A stretch of DNA of 64,000 bases from Fragum whitleyi (GCA_948146395.1 OX411558.1:36078350-36142349); one strand, 5' to 3'; counted from the stretch's first letter, positions 47,019 through 58,792 are shown. Numbers and translations: made by a program. Notes: generated by a model not told the origin, from the sequence alone.

Positions 47019-47293
47019 TTTTGTTTGAATGGAGTTTTACGCCGCTTTCAACATTATTTCAGTTATATCGCGGCGGCTGGAGCACCTAACAATGGTTTCC
47101 TGGTATTTCTCTCACCAGTACAACCAATACATCCTTACCTAGCCTCCAGCTGCTATCTCACATAGGTCTACGATTATCAACCCATTGGTGATAGACAAAT
47201 AGTCAGAAAGAATGAGTGCCGCCGTCTGGGATCGAACCCGGGACCTCTAGATTGACAGTCCGACGCACTACCAACTGCGCTATGATGGCGGCT
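47019..47293 (-). mobile_element. SINE-1, full length, best-preserved tRNA-like head
   Basis: 275 bp between imperfect target duplications TTCCATAAATCTTTG (47004-47018) and TTCCATATATCTATG (47294-47308). On the minus strand: A box TAGCGCAGTTGGTAGTGCG, anticodon-loop equivalent CTGTCAA (GTC, as in tRNA-Asp), B box GGTTCGATCC, then the SINE body and a tail beginning GGCGTAAAACTCCATTCAAA. Acceptor-stem pairing is poor, so it is a promoter-bearing SINE and not a tRNA gene. Confidence 0.93.
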
Positions 47294-47308
47294 TTCCATA
47301 TATCTATG

Positions 47309-48102
47309 AAGATGGTTAAATGATATGAGCTAGCTCAGATAGTCAATGGCAAATCTTGCAGTCATTCTTTCTCACTAACACCACATGTGTGTGCCATGCA
47401 CCCTTGTGTAATGTTGAAGAAATTGTAACATATTACCGTAAGTGTCAGTATAATTCTTTGTAAAATATACAAGTTTTGTTAAAATTGTCAAGTTTTATAG
47501 AATCTACACCACTGTTAAAGATTAAATGTGTTCTGTAATACCTTGAACATAAGTTTTTCTACCAATTTTATCAGTACTTCCAAAAGTTCTGCACTGAGCT
47601 TATTTCTCAGTCTTGAAGTTGCTTACTAGGTGATAGGAAATTTACAAGTCATTTAGTTATAGTAACTTACTAATTGATGCATCAAACACAGATAAATTAA
47701 CAATGCACATTAAATATTATTATGCCCCCCTTTGAAGAAGAGGGGCTATATTGCTTTGACCAGTGCTCTTATGGGGGGGCATAAATGTTTCACAAATATC
47801 TCCTGTTTAGAAACATTTAAAAGAGATTGATTGATGATCAAATTATTGAATTGATGAAATATATAATTTAGTCTTTAATCTAATCTTTTTATACCTAAAA
47901 TGTTCTTATCTAGGAGAAAATTTGCACTGACTATGTAATTTCTATAATATCCATTCATCCTTAAAACCTTTCAAAAGTTTTTGTTTCATCTTTCTACAGA
48001 CTTGTTAAAGTGGATCATATTTCTTGTTTTAAAGATGTATTATTCGATGGTCTATTTACTTTGTAAATTTTGCAAAGAGTACCAAGTTATGCGGAGCTAC
48101 AG
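47309..48102. other. Non-coding stretch
   Basis: 47731-47790 contains TGCCCCCCTTTGAAGAAGAG and TGGGGGGGCATAA in inverted arrangement, a small fragment of an unassigned element. The rest is unassigned. Confidence 0.4.
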
Positions 48103-48282
48103 ATAGAGAGGGTATTTTTTATTTCAAATTAAAAGATTTCCACAAAACCTATATTGTGGGAACCCATTGGAATCAGCTTGTCGGGAGGATTCAAGTGAGT
48201 ACCCACAACATAGGATTTCAACAAGAATTAAAGAATTTAGACTAGATTTTCCCTCTGACATCTGTACCTCTGTTATGATTGC
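48103..48282. mobile_element. Fold-back element, GGAGCTACAGATAGAG family, best copy
   Basis: GAGCTACAGATAGAGAGGGT and CCCTCTGACATCTGTACCTC are inverse ends. The inner pair is CCTATATTGTGGGAACCC and GAGTACCCACAACATAGG, with AATCAGCTTGTCGGGAGGATT at the centre. Confidence 0.7.
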
Positions 48283-48381
48283 TTAGTTGGGTAATCTCAG
48301 TCAGTAGGGTGTACAAAATCCATCTCCCTACTCAACTAGCTTTCAACCAAGATTGATGAAATCTGCAATTGAAACAATGGA

Positions 48382-48663
48382 TTTTTTTTGTTCATTTGTA
48401 TTGAGTTTAACACCCTTTAAACCAATCTTTTAATTATATCAAGGGGTCTAGAGCACCTTACAATTGATTTTTGGTTTTTCTCATACCAGTGCTACCATTA
48501 AGTCCTTGCTAGTCTCCAGCTGCTATTCCACATAGGTCTACAATGATCAACCCATTGGTGGGAGACTAGTAGTCAGAAAGGATGGCTGCTGCAGCTGGGG
48601 ATTAACTCATGACCTTTCGAATGATAGTCCAATGCACTTCCAATGCACTATGAAGGTGGCTTA
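48382..48663 (-). mobile_element. SINE-1, full length, diverged
   Basis: Near-identical flanks AAACAATGGA and AAACAAAGGA (48372-48381, 48664-48673). Body TAGTCTCCAGCTGCTATTCC, AGGTCTACAATGATCAACCC; head remnants GGGGATTAACTCATGACC (B-box region) and CAATGCACTATGAAGGTGGC. Confidence 0.82.
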
Positions 48664-48879
48664 AAACAAAGGACTATTGTCTTCCACCAATTAGATTTGA
48701 AATCTATAATATACCTTAAAGAGATAATCCGCTGGTGGCTCAGATGAAATATGCTGCTGTCCTCATTTTGGCCCCTTTTCTACTTTTGTTTGTTACAGAA
48801 CATAGTTAATATAATATGCCTGTAATACACATGAAATTCTTAAATGTATCATTAAAAAATTTAGAAAATAATGTAGTCA

Positions 48880-49233
48880 ACTTTTGTGTGTGTATTTCCG
48901 TTTATTTATCGTCGCTACCGTAGCACATGCCCATATGAGCGACGCCCCCAGAAGACGGTTAGTTATTAAGAGGGATAGTGCAGGGATACATGACGAAACT
49001 ACTGCTGAGACGCCATGGTTCTTTAACGTGCTCAGTGTAAAGCACCGTCTCGCGGGGCCTTGGTTTAACATCTCATCCGAAAGACAATTAGTTTTGTTAG
49101 TGTACCAGCCTAATTGTCTTGACTAATTGTCTTTCAGATGAGATGTTGAACCGAGGCCCCGCAAGAATCCATGCAGTCGAACTTCAATGGTTTTGAAGTC
49201 CGGTGCTCTACCAACTGAGCTTATCGGGCTAAG
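48880..49233 (-). mobile_element. SINE-2 copy with internal inverted duplication
   Basis: Matches 22117-22395 (CACATGCCCATATGAGCGAC, TTCTTTAACGTGCTCAGTGT, TTAACATCTCATCCGAAAGA) and has the clearer head, A box TAAGCTCAGTTGGTAGAGC on the minus strand. Unlike the other copy, GGCCTTGGTTTAACATCTCA (from about 49057) is followed by its inverse TGAGATGTTGAACCGAGGCC (ending about 49160), making a hairpin of about 100 bp inside the element. Confidence 0.75.
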
Positions 49234-49311
49234 TTAGTTTTTCAGGTATGAGCTCTCTGACCTTTGGTTGTGAAACCATAAGAGTTCCACAAAATTTCAG
49301 AACTCATGATC

Positions 49312-49425
49312 TGTCACAATGTCGACCAAGGTTTCCTAATGAAATCATTCAGAAACCTCAGTTAACACTGTTAAAGTTCATTATTCCTGAAATATTGCTG
49401 AATTATTGCGGGTCCACTACCTTGA
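49312..49425. mobile_element. MITE-3 fragment
   Basis: TCACAATGTCGACCAAGGTT, CCTAATGAAATCATTCAGAA and GCGGGTCCACTACCTTGA match the right two thirds of 17681-17843; the left end is missing. Confidence 0.6.
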
Positions 49426-49817
49426 AGAACAATAGTAATTCCATAGGATATCAGAAAACAGTTTCCATATTATTTGTTCAAGATTTAAGAAACAATTGTA
49501 TAAACATGTAAAAAGTCGAAGTCAAAATGTTACATACTTATACTTGGAATAATCATAAATTTTAAGGGTCATAAGATGTTGAATGTTTCCTTCATATTTA
49601 TGCTTCTATATTTGATTATTCATACTCATGCACATCAAAAAGGGCAAAGACTGATGATAATGCAAGATACATAAAACTTCAAAAAACTGTCATTTTCTCA
49701 CACATAAACTTTTAATTGCATCATCCTTTGCAAATTTAAACTTTTGAAGACTATACACACTGGGTTTAATACCATGAAACTCTGCTTTAGCTTTGAATGG
49801 CAAAATTGATGCTACTA

Positions 49818-50954
49818 CCATATTTCCTCTAATAATAGCACCTTCCCTATTAGTAGCACCCTTAATTTTTTTACTACGAAAACCCACTGCAAATGCTTTA
49901 AGGTAACTGCGGACAGATAACATGGTCGAATTTTCGACTTTCTTAAAATCTCACAATAATTTCTGAGATTTATAATTGAAGTGCAAGAATTAGCGAACAC
50001 GCAATGAAAAGGGTCTGAAATTCGTTAATTTGATGTTGTGACGTCATTAAGGGTCCAACCCCTTTTCGACCCGCCAAAATCATTATTTGCAAATATTTTC
50101 TGAATTAATCGGCCGATTTTCACGAAAAAAAGTTTCATTTTGAAAGTCCAAGAACGCCCGAGCTAATCGTTTAATTTCTGTGCACATTCATATCGAAAAA
50201 TAGGCTCGAAGCGCTAACTATTTCGCGAATTTTTAGATTTGACGTTCCTTTTTTCATTTAATTTTTTGTAAATAAGTAGAAATTTCTCAAAATTTCGTCC
50301 GGTGACCTATGCTGATTTTTTGTTATTTTGTAGCGAAAGAAATATGCTTTGCATTACTCAAATAAAAATTTGGAGAAAAAAGGAAATATTTCCAGTGACT
50401 GTACTCGAAAACAGCAACGCAGAAGGCATTATCATTTAAAACATTACACTTAATTGTATTTCTTACACTTATATCTTCATATCAATAAAACATAACATCA
50501 TGCGTCTTTAAACGAAGCAAATGGCGTTTTCGGGATGAAAATCGATTTATTATTTCCGAAAAAAATGGACTATTACTGATTTTGGTCCCTAAAAAAGGCC
50601 CCTTAATGACATCATGACGTCAAGTCTACGTTATGAAATTCCTTGTTATGACCGAAATATGAAAGCAGGTACTTCAAAGTTCAGTTTTATTGCATTCGGC
50701 ATGATTTGCGGACAATTTAAAATTTGGACCTAAAATGGCCCTCTATGTGTCCGCAGTTACCTTAATTTTAGGAACTTTTTGAGACTTCTTCTCTAATTTG
50801 AGATGAATTTCCTCAAATCACCTCAAATTAAAGGGAAAAGGGCCTAAAAGACAATAATTTTAATGATTGTTTAAATCAGAAAATGCATACTAAATAAAAG
50901 CTCCCTGACCATGTTATGTATAGCTCCAGGGAGCATTTATTAGGAGAAATACAG
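49818..50954. mobile_element. MITE-5 copy interrupted by an 860-bp TTAA element
   Basis: TA flanks (49816-49817, 50955-50956). Ends CCATATTTCCTCTAATAATA and ATTTATTAGGAGAAATACAG match 32061-32363 throughout; the match breaks only where 49902-50761 is inserted. Confidence 0.88.
49902..50761. mobile_element. Nested TTAA element, 860 bp (GGTAACTGCGGACA ends)
   Basis: TTAA at 49898-49901 and 50762-50765 flanks identical 14-bp terminal inverted repeats GGTAACTGCGGACA. Subterminal stretches with TGACGTCA (50039-50046, 50615-50622) and AAGGGNCC-type motifs are also roughly inverted. No transposase motif is seen, so it is non-autonomous. TTAA targeting suggests a piggyBac-type source. The interior is richer in CpG than the surroundings. 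Confidence 0.88.
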
Positions 50955-51313
50955 TAATTATTGTACGTTGTTTCAATGCAAATTGATGACACATTAAGAG
51001 AATATTTAGAAAATTTCCTTGTGTGAAAAGGATATGACTAATGAGACTTTAAGTTATGCAAAATTTGAAAACTCAAACTTTACTAATAAGGAGGGGGAAT
51101 ATATTTTAAAAGACAATATCTAAAGTTATAATATTCCACAATAGTCAAGCGCTGTGGCTCAGTTAAAAAGTTCATATCTTTACAGCTGACTAACTAAGAA
51201 AATATAAATTCAAGCTTTATCTTTCACATTATCATGACACAAGAACTTCTCTAACTGAACATTAACATCAACCTATGACTCTTTCTTAGTTCCCAATTAT
51301 GTTGCTTGATAAT

Positions 51314-51484
51314 AAATTGATTGATTGATTGAATGGAGTTTAACGCCTCTTTCAACATTTTTTCAGTTATATTGCAGCGGGCGAAGCACCAAACAATGGT
51401 TTCCTGGTATTTCTCTCACCAGAACAACCACCCCATCCTTTCCTAGCCTCCAGCTGCTATCTCACATAGGTTTACGATTATCAA
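51314..51484 (-). mobile_element. SINE-1, 5'-truncated, with target duplication
   Basis: Tail ATTGATTGATTGAATGGAG, body ATTTTTTCAGTTATATTGCA, TGGTTTCCTGGTATTTCTCT, CTAGCCTCCAGCTGCTATCT. TGCTTGATAAT (51303-51313) and TGCTTAATAAT (51485-51495) flank it. Confidence 0.83.
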
Positions 51485-51495
51485 TGCTTAATAAT

Positions 51496-52335
51496 GAAAC
51501 CATAATTTAAAGAAAGGGTATCTAAAATAAGAAATACTGTGTTGCTCCCCATGATGTTGAAGGATAGGGTATAACAAGATAGCAGGTTGACAAAAAACAG
51601 TGTTTTGTGTGAATAAAGTTAATTTATTCTTTACAAAACTTACAACAATTTTCACAAGATATGATCCATAGCATGTGACTGTCTTCTTTATTAAACATTC
51701 TCGTTTTTTCTTATGTCATAAAAATAAATCAAGCACATCTAAGACCCAACAATTTTCCCATTCATGACAGGCTGTTTTCCTCATGGGCCTCGTATGTTGT
51801 TCTCAGGTCTGTCAACCTTAAAATTTTTCTTCACTGAAATTCAAACAAAATTGCCAAGGATATATTCAAGATTACATTCTGAATATAGAACTATCTTGAA
51901 GGTGTGTTATTATATTAAATATTAATTGTACAATTTATTCATGAACACTAATGGCCCCCATCCACCCATCCCATCCACCCCCAAATAGCATTTTGATTTT
52001 GAAGGTTGACTTTGATAGCCTTTTCAAATTAGTTGATCTTGACATTCAATGATACATAAGTATGAGAGCAACCTTTATGCCAAATTTGAACATTGTCACC
52101 CAAACAGTGCAGAAGTTAAAAAAAGATAAAGTTTGCACTTACCATTGCAAAAGTTCAATGTAAAAGCTTTTGTGTTACACGACCTTGACTTATTTCCTTG
52201 AACTTAGTACCAACAGAAAGGTCTTGTTTGAAGCAATGCAAATATGAAATATGTAAAATATACCACTTTATATTCAAAGTAATGATTCATGATTCAAATA
52301 ATTGACCTTTTCAATGTGAACTTGTCGATTCCCGA
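51496..52335. other. AT-rich non-coding stretch
   Basis: A C-rich tract (CCACCCATCCCATCCACCCC) lies at about 51962. Nothing else is recognised. Confidence 0.4.
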
Positions 52336-52338
52336 CAG

Positions 52339-52508
52339 CAGCACTCATCCTTTTCAACTATATAAGATGTACTGTATATGGTACATATAAGGAACGGATG
52401 AATATGGTATATATAAGTACCGGTGGGAGAATTAAATGCTAAGAATCCATTGTTGCATACTCCAGCCTCCACAATTCGACTATAAGATTGTTAAAAGCGG
52501 CGTAAAAA
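52339..52508 (+). mobile_element. SINE-1 copy, decayed and partly deleted
   Basis: GCACTCATCCTTTTCAACTA, then CCGGTGGGAGAATTAAATGC, AGAATCCATTGTTGCATACT and GTTAAAAGCGGCGTAAAAAA. The middle of the body is replaced by an AT-rich stretch. Confidence 0.6.
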
Positions 52509-52511
52509 AAA

Positions 52512-53490
52512 TTATTCTCATGAATACAGATCTAAATAAGCTCAGATTTTACTGACCATGCCATGCAGAATTACATATTTCAGAAATGCGAATAAGTTTT
52601 TGATAATTCCAGTACTTTTGTGGTGAGATTATCAAGTGATAATCTACTGCTATTTCTCGATAAACCACAGAAAAGCACTTAAGAAGTAAATGTTAATTTA
52701 AGTATTTCCTGGAAATCATCAGCACTTGTCCCAACAATTTTTTAAGATATTTTAATAGCTATGAGATACCGACATCAGTTGGATGAAAGTGTGTTCACAC
52801 TTCTTAACAAAGAAGCCTGAGGTGCATATTTGTATGTAACAATATGCACCATAAACCATATCATTTCAGTACAAAATATACACAATAGAAATAAGACCCC
52901 TTGAAGGTCAAATATACTTGATTTGATACTGTACATGAAATATGAAGAGAAGTAGATGAACAAATAATGATTTAAATTGCATGCAAAAATGTTCATGGAT
53001 CAACAGATGCCAACAATTATCTCTTTTAAATAATTAGTTTACATATTAGCAGCACAAAATAACTTTGTGACTTTGTCAAAGTTAAGTCAAACAACAAAAA
53101 GGGTAATTCAAGGCAAAGCCGAGAAAACTGGAAAGCAGACAATGTTCAAAATTACTCAAAATTCAACCAATTACTCAAGTTCAAACAGCGAGTGTACCGA
53201 TACATTCTTCCTTTATGCATGATTCAAAGTTTCACTTATTATATATTGATGACTCGGGGCAAAACAATTGTAACTGCCTGTATTTTGGGATTAGCCACCG
53301 AACATGTTCAATGATTGAACCTTCCACAAATATAGGTGCTCCTGAGAAAAATTAAATAAGTAGCTATCCCACAATGTAATCTGATTCTTCAATGAATGAA
53401 ACCAATATTTATATTTGATAGATTAAAGTAATTCACCAAATTAGGGGTGTCAGGTTGCCTTCCTGTGCAAAGAGGTGGAGTCACTACAGA
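52512..53490. other. AT-rich non-coding stretch
   Basis: 53251-53283 is a single arm of the short palindrome family (GGGGCAAAACAATTGTAACTG). No gene is recognised. Confidence 0.4.
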
Positions 53491-53880
53491 AAGGGACCAC
53501 ATGTAGAGGATATTGAATGAGTGGTCTTTGAATACCGAAATTTATTGAATGAGTCGTCTATAAACAGATGAAAACGAGGCTGCACCGAGCACAAATTTGA
53601 TATTCTATTTATAACAAGACAAAAATTTCTTTTGAAAATGGACAAAATCCGCGAAATTCATCATTTCAATTTTTCCACACAACAAATAACGCCTTTTAAA
53701 ACTGATGTCACAATGCATACATTATGACGTCATTTTGGCGGTTACAAGATAGCGTTGCTATGCGCTCTGAGCTGATTTGCATAGTTATTCCTCTAGTGTA
53801 ATATCACCCATGTAATATCAAAAATATTCAATGGGGTTATTTCACTCCTGTGACGTAGGTCATATTATAAGATTTCATAT
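53491..53880. other. CpG-richer stretch of unknown nature
   Basis: Contains AACGAGGCTGCACCGAGCAC, TGACGTCA (53725-53732) and TGTGACGTAGGTCA. It resembles the interior of the TTAA element at 49902-50761 in style, but no inverted ends were found. Confidence 0.3.
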
Positions 53881-54524
53881 AGATTCAATCACTCTCATAT
53901 CTACTCTGTTTTATATGTTGCTAAATATCAAAACGAATTTTCAGTTAAATCAGGATATGCACAATTTACTTGATTGCCTATGGCTTAACACCATTTTCAT
54001 TAGTATTTCAATTATATCAAGGCAGCACAAAACAGGAGATGCCAGATGGTATTTAATGCACAAGTAATACCATAACATTCCATCGAAAGCGCCAGCCTCT
54101 TTTCAAACCAATGGTGAAATCTTGGAAACACCCAAGCTATAGTTTGCAGTTCTTTGGGTCAGCTCAAAACTACATTGTAAGTGACTATACCTCACCCAAT
54201 TTACCAGAGCAATTCATCACAAAGGCTCCCAAATATGCTGACAATTCAGAAGTGTAAAATGTGATTAAGTCAGGGAAAGATCCATCTGTTGCAAAGATCT
54301 TTTCAAATGTCATAGATACTTAATCTTAAAGATTTCTAAGTGATCAAAATACAATTTTTCTTATAATCCTCAAGTATTTTGAATGATGCAACATATTCAG
54401 AGCAGAGTGTGATCCAGAATATTAATGCACAAACATGTACCTAAGACTTCCTGTGTATAAAAATGTTCTTTCTCCTTTCATGGACAGGAAATCCAAATGG
54501 ATCATTTAATCTGTACATCCTCTT

Positions 54525-54897
54525 CTAACTATACTGATGTTGAAAAAGAAAGCATGTCAAATGAAACAAAGTTTAGACTTGTTATCATTAAGAATTTAAA
54601 TTGAATTCTTCTTTCATTGAGTGGATATCTAAAACCACGGAATCAGCTCCACACTATAGTAAGTGCCTATAAATATATAGGCACTTACAACAATGTTGTG
54701 CTGACCTCTTTTAACTATACTGATGTTGAAAAAGAAAGTATGACAAATAATACAAAGTTTAAAATTGTTATAATTAAGAATTTAAATTAAATTCTTCTTT
54801 CATGGAGTGGAAATCTAAAACCAAGGGATCAGCTCCACACTATAGTAAATGCCTATAAATATATAGGCACTTACAACAATGTTGTACTGACCTCTAG
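54525..54897. repeat. Tandem duplication, two units of about 185 bp, each with a short palindrome
   Basis: Both units run from AACTATACTGATGTTGAAAA through TTAAGAATTTAAATT, ATTCTTCTTTCAT and GATCAGCTCCACACTATAGT. Each ends in a palindrome (54642-54706 and 54825-54894) built on AAGTGCCTATA and TATAGGCACTT. A third partial unit starts near 54915 (AGACTGGTGTTG). Confidence 0.85.
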
Positions 54898-55051
54898 AAA
54901 TGGATGATTTAATTGTTACATCCTTTTTCAAACAAGACTGGTGTTGTAGAAAGAAAGTATGACAATTATGAGCCTATGCAGTGCATATTAAAAAATCATG
55001 AAGCAAAAAGTTATAGCAGCCTAGCTATTAAAATAGCTTAATAATTATATA

Positions 55052-56107
55052 ACAAGAGGACCATGATGGTCCTATATCACTCACCTGAGTATGTCACTCA
55101 TAACTTGTCAACCATGTTATGAAAACCAGAATTTGTTTGATGCAAAATAAGGTTGGTTAAAATTCGTCCTTAAGTTTCGTAAATTTTCAACTTTTCTCTT
55201 ATCATGGCGTATTCTTTAACAACTTTTGAAGACCTTCACCCAAGGAACATCCCTGCCAAACTTCAGCTTGATTGGCCCAGTGGTTTAGGAGGAGAAGAAT
55301 TTTTTCTAATATTTTCAGCCATTTTTGGCAATTTTTCAGACTTTCCGTTACCATGGAAACTAGAGCTTTTAATGAAATTTAATTCTTTTAACAACTTTTA
55401 AAGACCTTCACCCACTGAATGTCCCTGCCAAGTTTCAGCTTGATCGGCCCAGTAGTTTAGGAGGAGAAGAATTTTTTCTAATATTTTCAGCCATTTTCGG
55501 CCATTTTTCAGACTTTTGGTTACCATGGAAACTAGAGTTTTTGATGAAATTAAATTCTTTTAACAACTTTTTAAGAGCTTCACCCAAGGAATGTCCCTGC
55601 CAAGTTTCAGCTTGATCGGCCCAGTAGTTTAGGAGGAGAAGAATTTTTTCTAATATTCTCAGCAATTTTCGGGCATTTTTCAGACTTTCCATTACCATGG
55701 AAACTAGAGTTTTTGATGAAATTAAATTCTTTTAACAACTTTTGAAGACCTTCACCCAAGGAACATTCCTGCCAAGTTTCAGCTAGATTGGCCCAGTGGT
55801 TTAGGAGGAGAAGATTTTTTTCTAAGATTTTCGGCCATTTTGGGCTATTATGTAACCATGGCAACCAGAGTTTTTAATGAAATTAAATTATTTTAACAAC
55901 TTTTAAAGAGCTTCACCCAAGGAACATCCCTGCCAAGTTTCAGCTTGATTGGCCAAGTGGTTTAGGAGGAGAAGATGTTTAAAGACATTGTTGACGGACG
56001 GACGGACAGACAGACGGACGGACGGACAGATGGACGACGGACGGACGACGGACAGTGAGTGATCACAATAGCTCACCTTGAGCACTTTGTGCTCAGGTGA
56101 GCTAAAA
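55052..56107 (+). mobile_element. Pearl/Helentron-like element h, 1.06 kb
   Basis: Starts ACAAG. Hairpin AGGACCA-TGA-TGGTCCT (55057-55073) and the subterminal CTCACCTGAG. About five core repeats of 162-173 bp share CTTCACCCAAGGAACATCCC, TGCCAAGTTTCAGCTTGAT and AGTGGTTTAGGAGGAGAAGA. A GACGGACGGACAGACGG microsatellite (about 55992-56054) and the 3' hairpin GCTCACCTTGAGCAC-TTT-GTGCTCAGGTGAGC (56071-56102) end in CTAAAA. The core differs from those of b and d but ends like e. Confidence 0.87.
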
Positions 56108-57834
56108 ACACCAAGACTAAATCTATTACACATTGATTGATTTTTTTGGGTCAAATACCACTTTCAGCATTATTGTGGTAGTGAAGTCTCTTTACCTAAT
56201 GCCAACATATGAAAATATTGGAAATGTCATGCAAAGGCTCATTTAATACAAAGAGTATTCCAATAGCCTCTAAATGGCACATGTCACTTTACTGTCCTTG
56301 CCAGTAACCAGTGACCTGTCATGAATGTTAAATGGCAGTCAGTATTAAAAGGGGCGCAGGTTTCGAGAGTATGAGATTCTTAAATAAGTGGCCAGGACTC
56401 TCAAAACTTTCTGATGCAAAGTCTTTCAAAACCCTCTGGGGATCAACTTCAGAGATGAATTGAAGATTGTTTTAAAACAGTCAAAGCATGCAATCTTTGT
56501 ATTCATTTCAAAACTAAACTTATTGCTAGATATGAAAGACTCAAAAGTCAATTCCAAAGTAACCTGTTGGTAAGTGTGTTCTCACTGGTATAGCTAGAAC
56601 AAAATTTCTAAGCTCAAAGTGGCATACTGCTAGTTAAATGATCCAAGTTTTCTTGAGCCTCAATGCCCTTTCACCAAATTGACGTAAACTTTGAACAGAA
56701 AATAAGATGATTATCGTTTTTCTTATGAAGTAATTATTATATTGTTCAATATCAATTAAAAATGTTTTTGAAAAGATATCAAAACTACATGAAACAATTA
56801 AATGAACAATACACAAAGATTCTTTTCATTGCCAATAAATCATTTATCAATAGATAGACAAAACGAACAAAGTTTTAGTATTCTACTGCCAAATCAAGAA
56901 CAAAGCATTTTAATTGGATATGGTTTCAATATTTCAAATGAATTATTATTGAACCCTTTTACAGAAATATGATTTTGCAATTACCATAGACTTGATAAGC
57001 TTTTCAATAAATCACAAGAATCAAAATAACTTGACTTTATAAAAACTGTTTATGTGTAACAGAATTACGGTAGTTTTAAAAGCAATTGAACCACTGACTG
57101 ATGTTCAACAGTAGATACAGATTTATCAAGCTGAATAACAATTAAAGTAATGTCTATACATAGCAATAAAATCAATGTACAAAAAGATAATTGCTATGGC
57201 AAAATAGCTTATAATTTTGCTTTTTTTTTAAAGTAAGTGCTTCTAGAACTATAAATCTATAACTATTATAGAACCATTTTCAAATATGTTATAGCTTTAT
57301 GTTATTTTACTTATACATATTTGCTCCTTATTTTTGTAAGGATTGTTAATGTACCAAACCCATAAAACATTTTTATATTGTTATATACAAGCGGATGTCA
57401 ATGTTAAACAAGTTTTGATACATGACACCATCATGTTCTCAGTGGGTCATGGAGTATTTAATGTCCAACTTGACCAAAAAAATAATTTATTGAAGTTAAT
57501 AATTGACCATTAAAGGCTTTACTGGACAGTCGTTTGACCGGAGGGCAAAAGGAGCTGTTCCTGTGAGTCATGGCTAACACCCCTATTATCATAAAAGTGA
57601 CCATTTAATTCACATACTTGTCAATTTGTGGTGTGCATTCTTTCGTCACCTCTCCTTGGTTACATTATTGAATGGCCAAAAGTATTCATTCTTTTTTTAA
57701 AGCCAATCCTATTTTCAATTATTAACTTTTGATACTGTCACACTATTATCCGTTCTACAGCCTTTTGATTCCAGATATAAGCAATTTCCTATGACACCAT
57801 TTCCTTAAATATCATAAAAATATCTTCAATCCTT
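56108..57834. other. AT-rich non-coding stretch
   Basis: 56195-56243 carries a MITE-2 right-end fragment (ATTGGAAATGTCATGCAAAGG + CTC). A GC-richer patch at about 57520-57590 was not assignable. No gene is recognised over about 1.7 kb. Confidence 0.4.
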
Positions 57835-58069
57835 TTAACTTTTGTCATGCTGAACCCGGAATATTCCTGCTTTGGCAGGAGCTATAGCCAAACATCAGCC
57901 GATGTTAGTCTAAGTCAACTGTTTCTCACTTTCCAACAAGAATTTCAATTTCAAAGAATTTATTTTTCAAATAAAAATTGACCTACAGTTGGGACTTTCA
58001 GTGCTTTTTGCCCTTTGATTTTGATGAAATTTTTTTTAGCCAAAATTTATTCAGCATGACAAGGGATAA
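57835..58069 (+). mobile_element. MITE-1 copy
   Basis: TTAA then a decayed left end (CTTTTGTCATGCTGAA), interior CCCGGAATATTCCTGCTTTG and CGATGTTAGTC (inner stem shortened), right end TTCAGCATGACAAGGG + ATAA. Confidence 0.8.
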
Positions 58070-58230
58070 GCATGTTGAGTTCTTCTGTAGCAAACAATCT
58101 CTCAAAATATTAATGGTCAATGCTGAACTCATTTATATTTGTAATCAGAAGTATTATAGCATTTTCAGTAGCTTAACAAAGACCTTCGCTTTATTGTTTA
58201 TAGCCACTTTGAAATCAAATCCGACAGCCA

Positions 58231-58274
58231 TTGTCCTATGATTGCATGGTAAGAAACAATACATCATAGGACAA
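58231..58274. repeat. Hairpin, 12-bp perfect arms
   Basis: TTGTCCTATGAT and ATCATAGGACAA around a 20-base loop. Confidence 0.75.
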
Positions 58275-58593
58275 CTGGGAATTAATGATGGCCTCCTTAG
58301 AAACTTTGTCACCCTAGATAATGTGGTATCCAGGAGGAAACAAGTTGGTATACCAGAATTTTAGACTTATATCAACAAAACAAGGTAAAATAGGGATGTC
58401 AGGGTTCTGTCTTGAGGTTTTGGAGTCTCTGCTTTAGTTTTTCAGCGATATAATCTTGTTTTTATGATATTTAGAGCAATTCCCTTGTTAAAGATACAGA
58501 AATGTTTGAATTCGCAAAATCTGTGTCCCTCAAAACCCTGGTTTGTATAATCTAATTAAGTTTAGCCTATCTGGCTCCTAAAAGTTTTTGCTG

Positions 58594-58780
58594 TCATGTT
58601 ACAGCAGCTAGAGCACCTTAACATTGATTCCTGGAATTATATCTAGCTATCCTAGCCGTCAGTTGCTAACCCACTTAGGCTTAAAATCATAAACCCATTG
58701 GTGGCTGACGAATGTCAGACAGGATATGTGCTGGGCTGCTGTCGATCAAATCAGTGACCATACGAGAGAAGATGAGGAGA
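58594..58780 (-). mobile_element. SINE-1 copy, decayed
   Basis: CAGCAGCTAGAGCACCTTAAC, ATCCTAGCCGTCAGTTGCTA, ATAAACCCATTGGTGGCTGA and CAGGATATGTGCTGGGCTGC in SINE-1 order. Confidence 0.65.
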
Positions 58781-58792
58781 CAAAATAGAGTA

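Noticed and set aside
46779..47165. 128-codon frame
   Set aside because: Its second half is SINE-1 sequence read through.
47218..47293. tRNA-Asp gene
   Set aside because: A and B boxes and the anticodon look right, but acceptor and anticodon stems do not pair and it is joined to a SINE body with target duplications.
51140..51225. Possible tRNA-like sequence GTGGCTCAGTTAAAAAG on the plus strand
   Set aside because: The B box is too weak and no SINE body follows that I can recognise.
55435..56154. Minus-strand frames in element h
   Set aside because: Tandem core artefacts running into the GACGG microsatellite.
57520..57600. GC-richer patch with CCT|GTGAGT resembling a donor
   Set aside because: The upstream frame is short and has no acceptor or recognised peptide.
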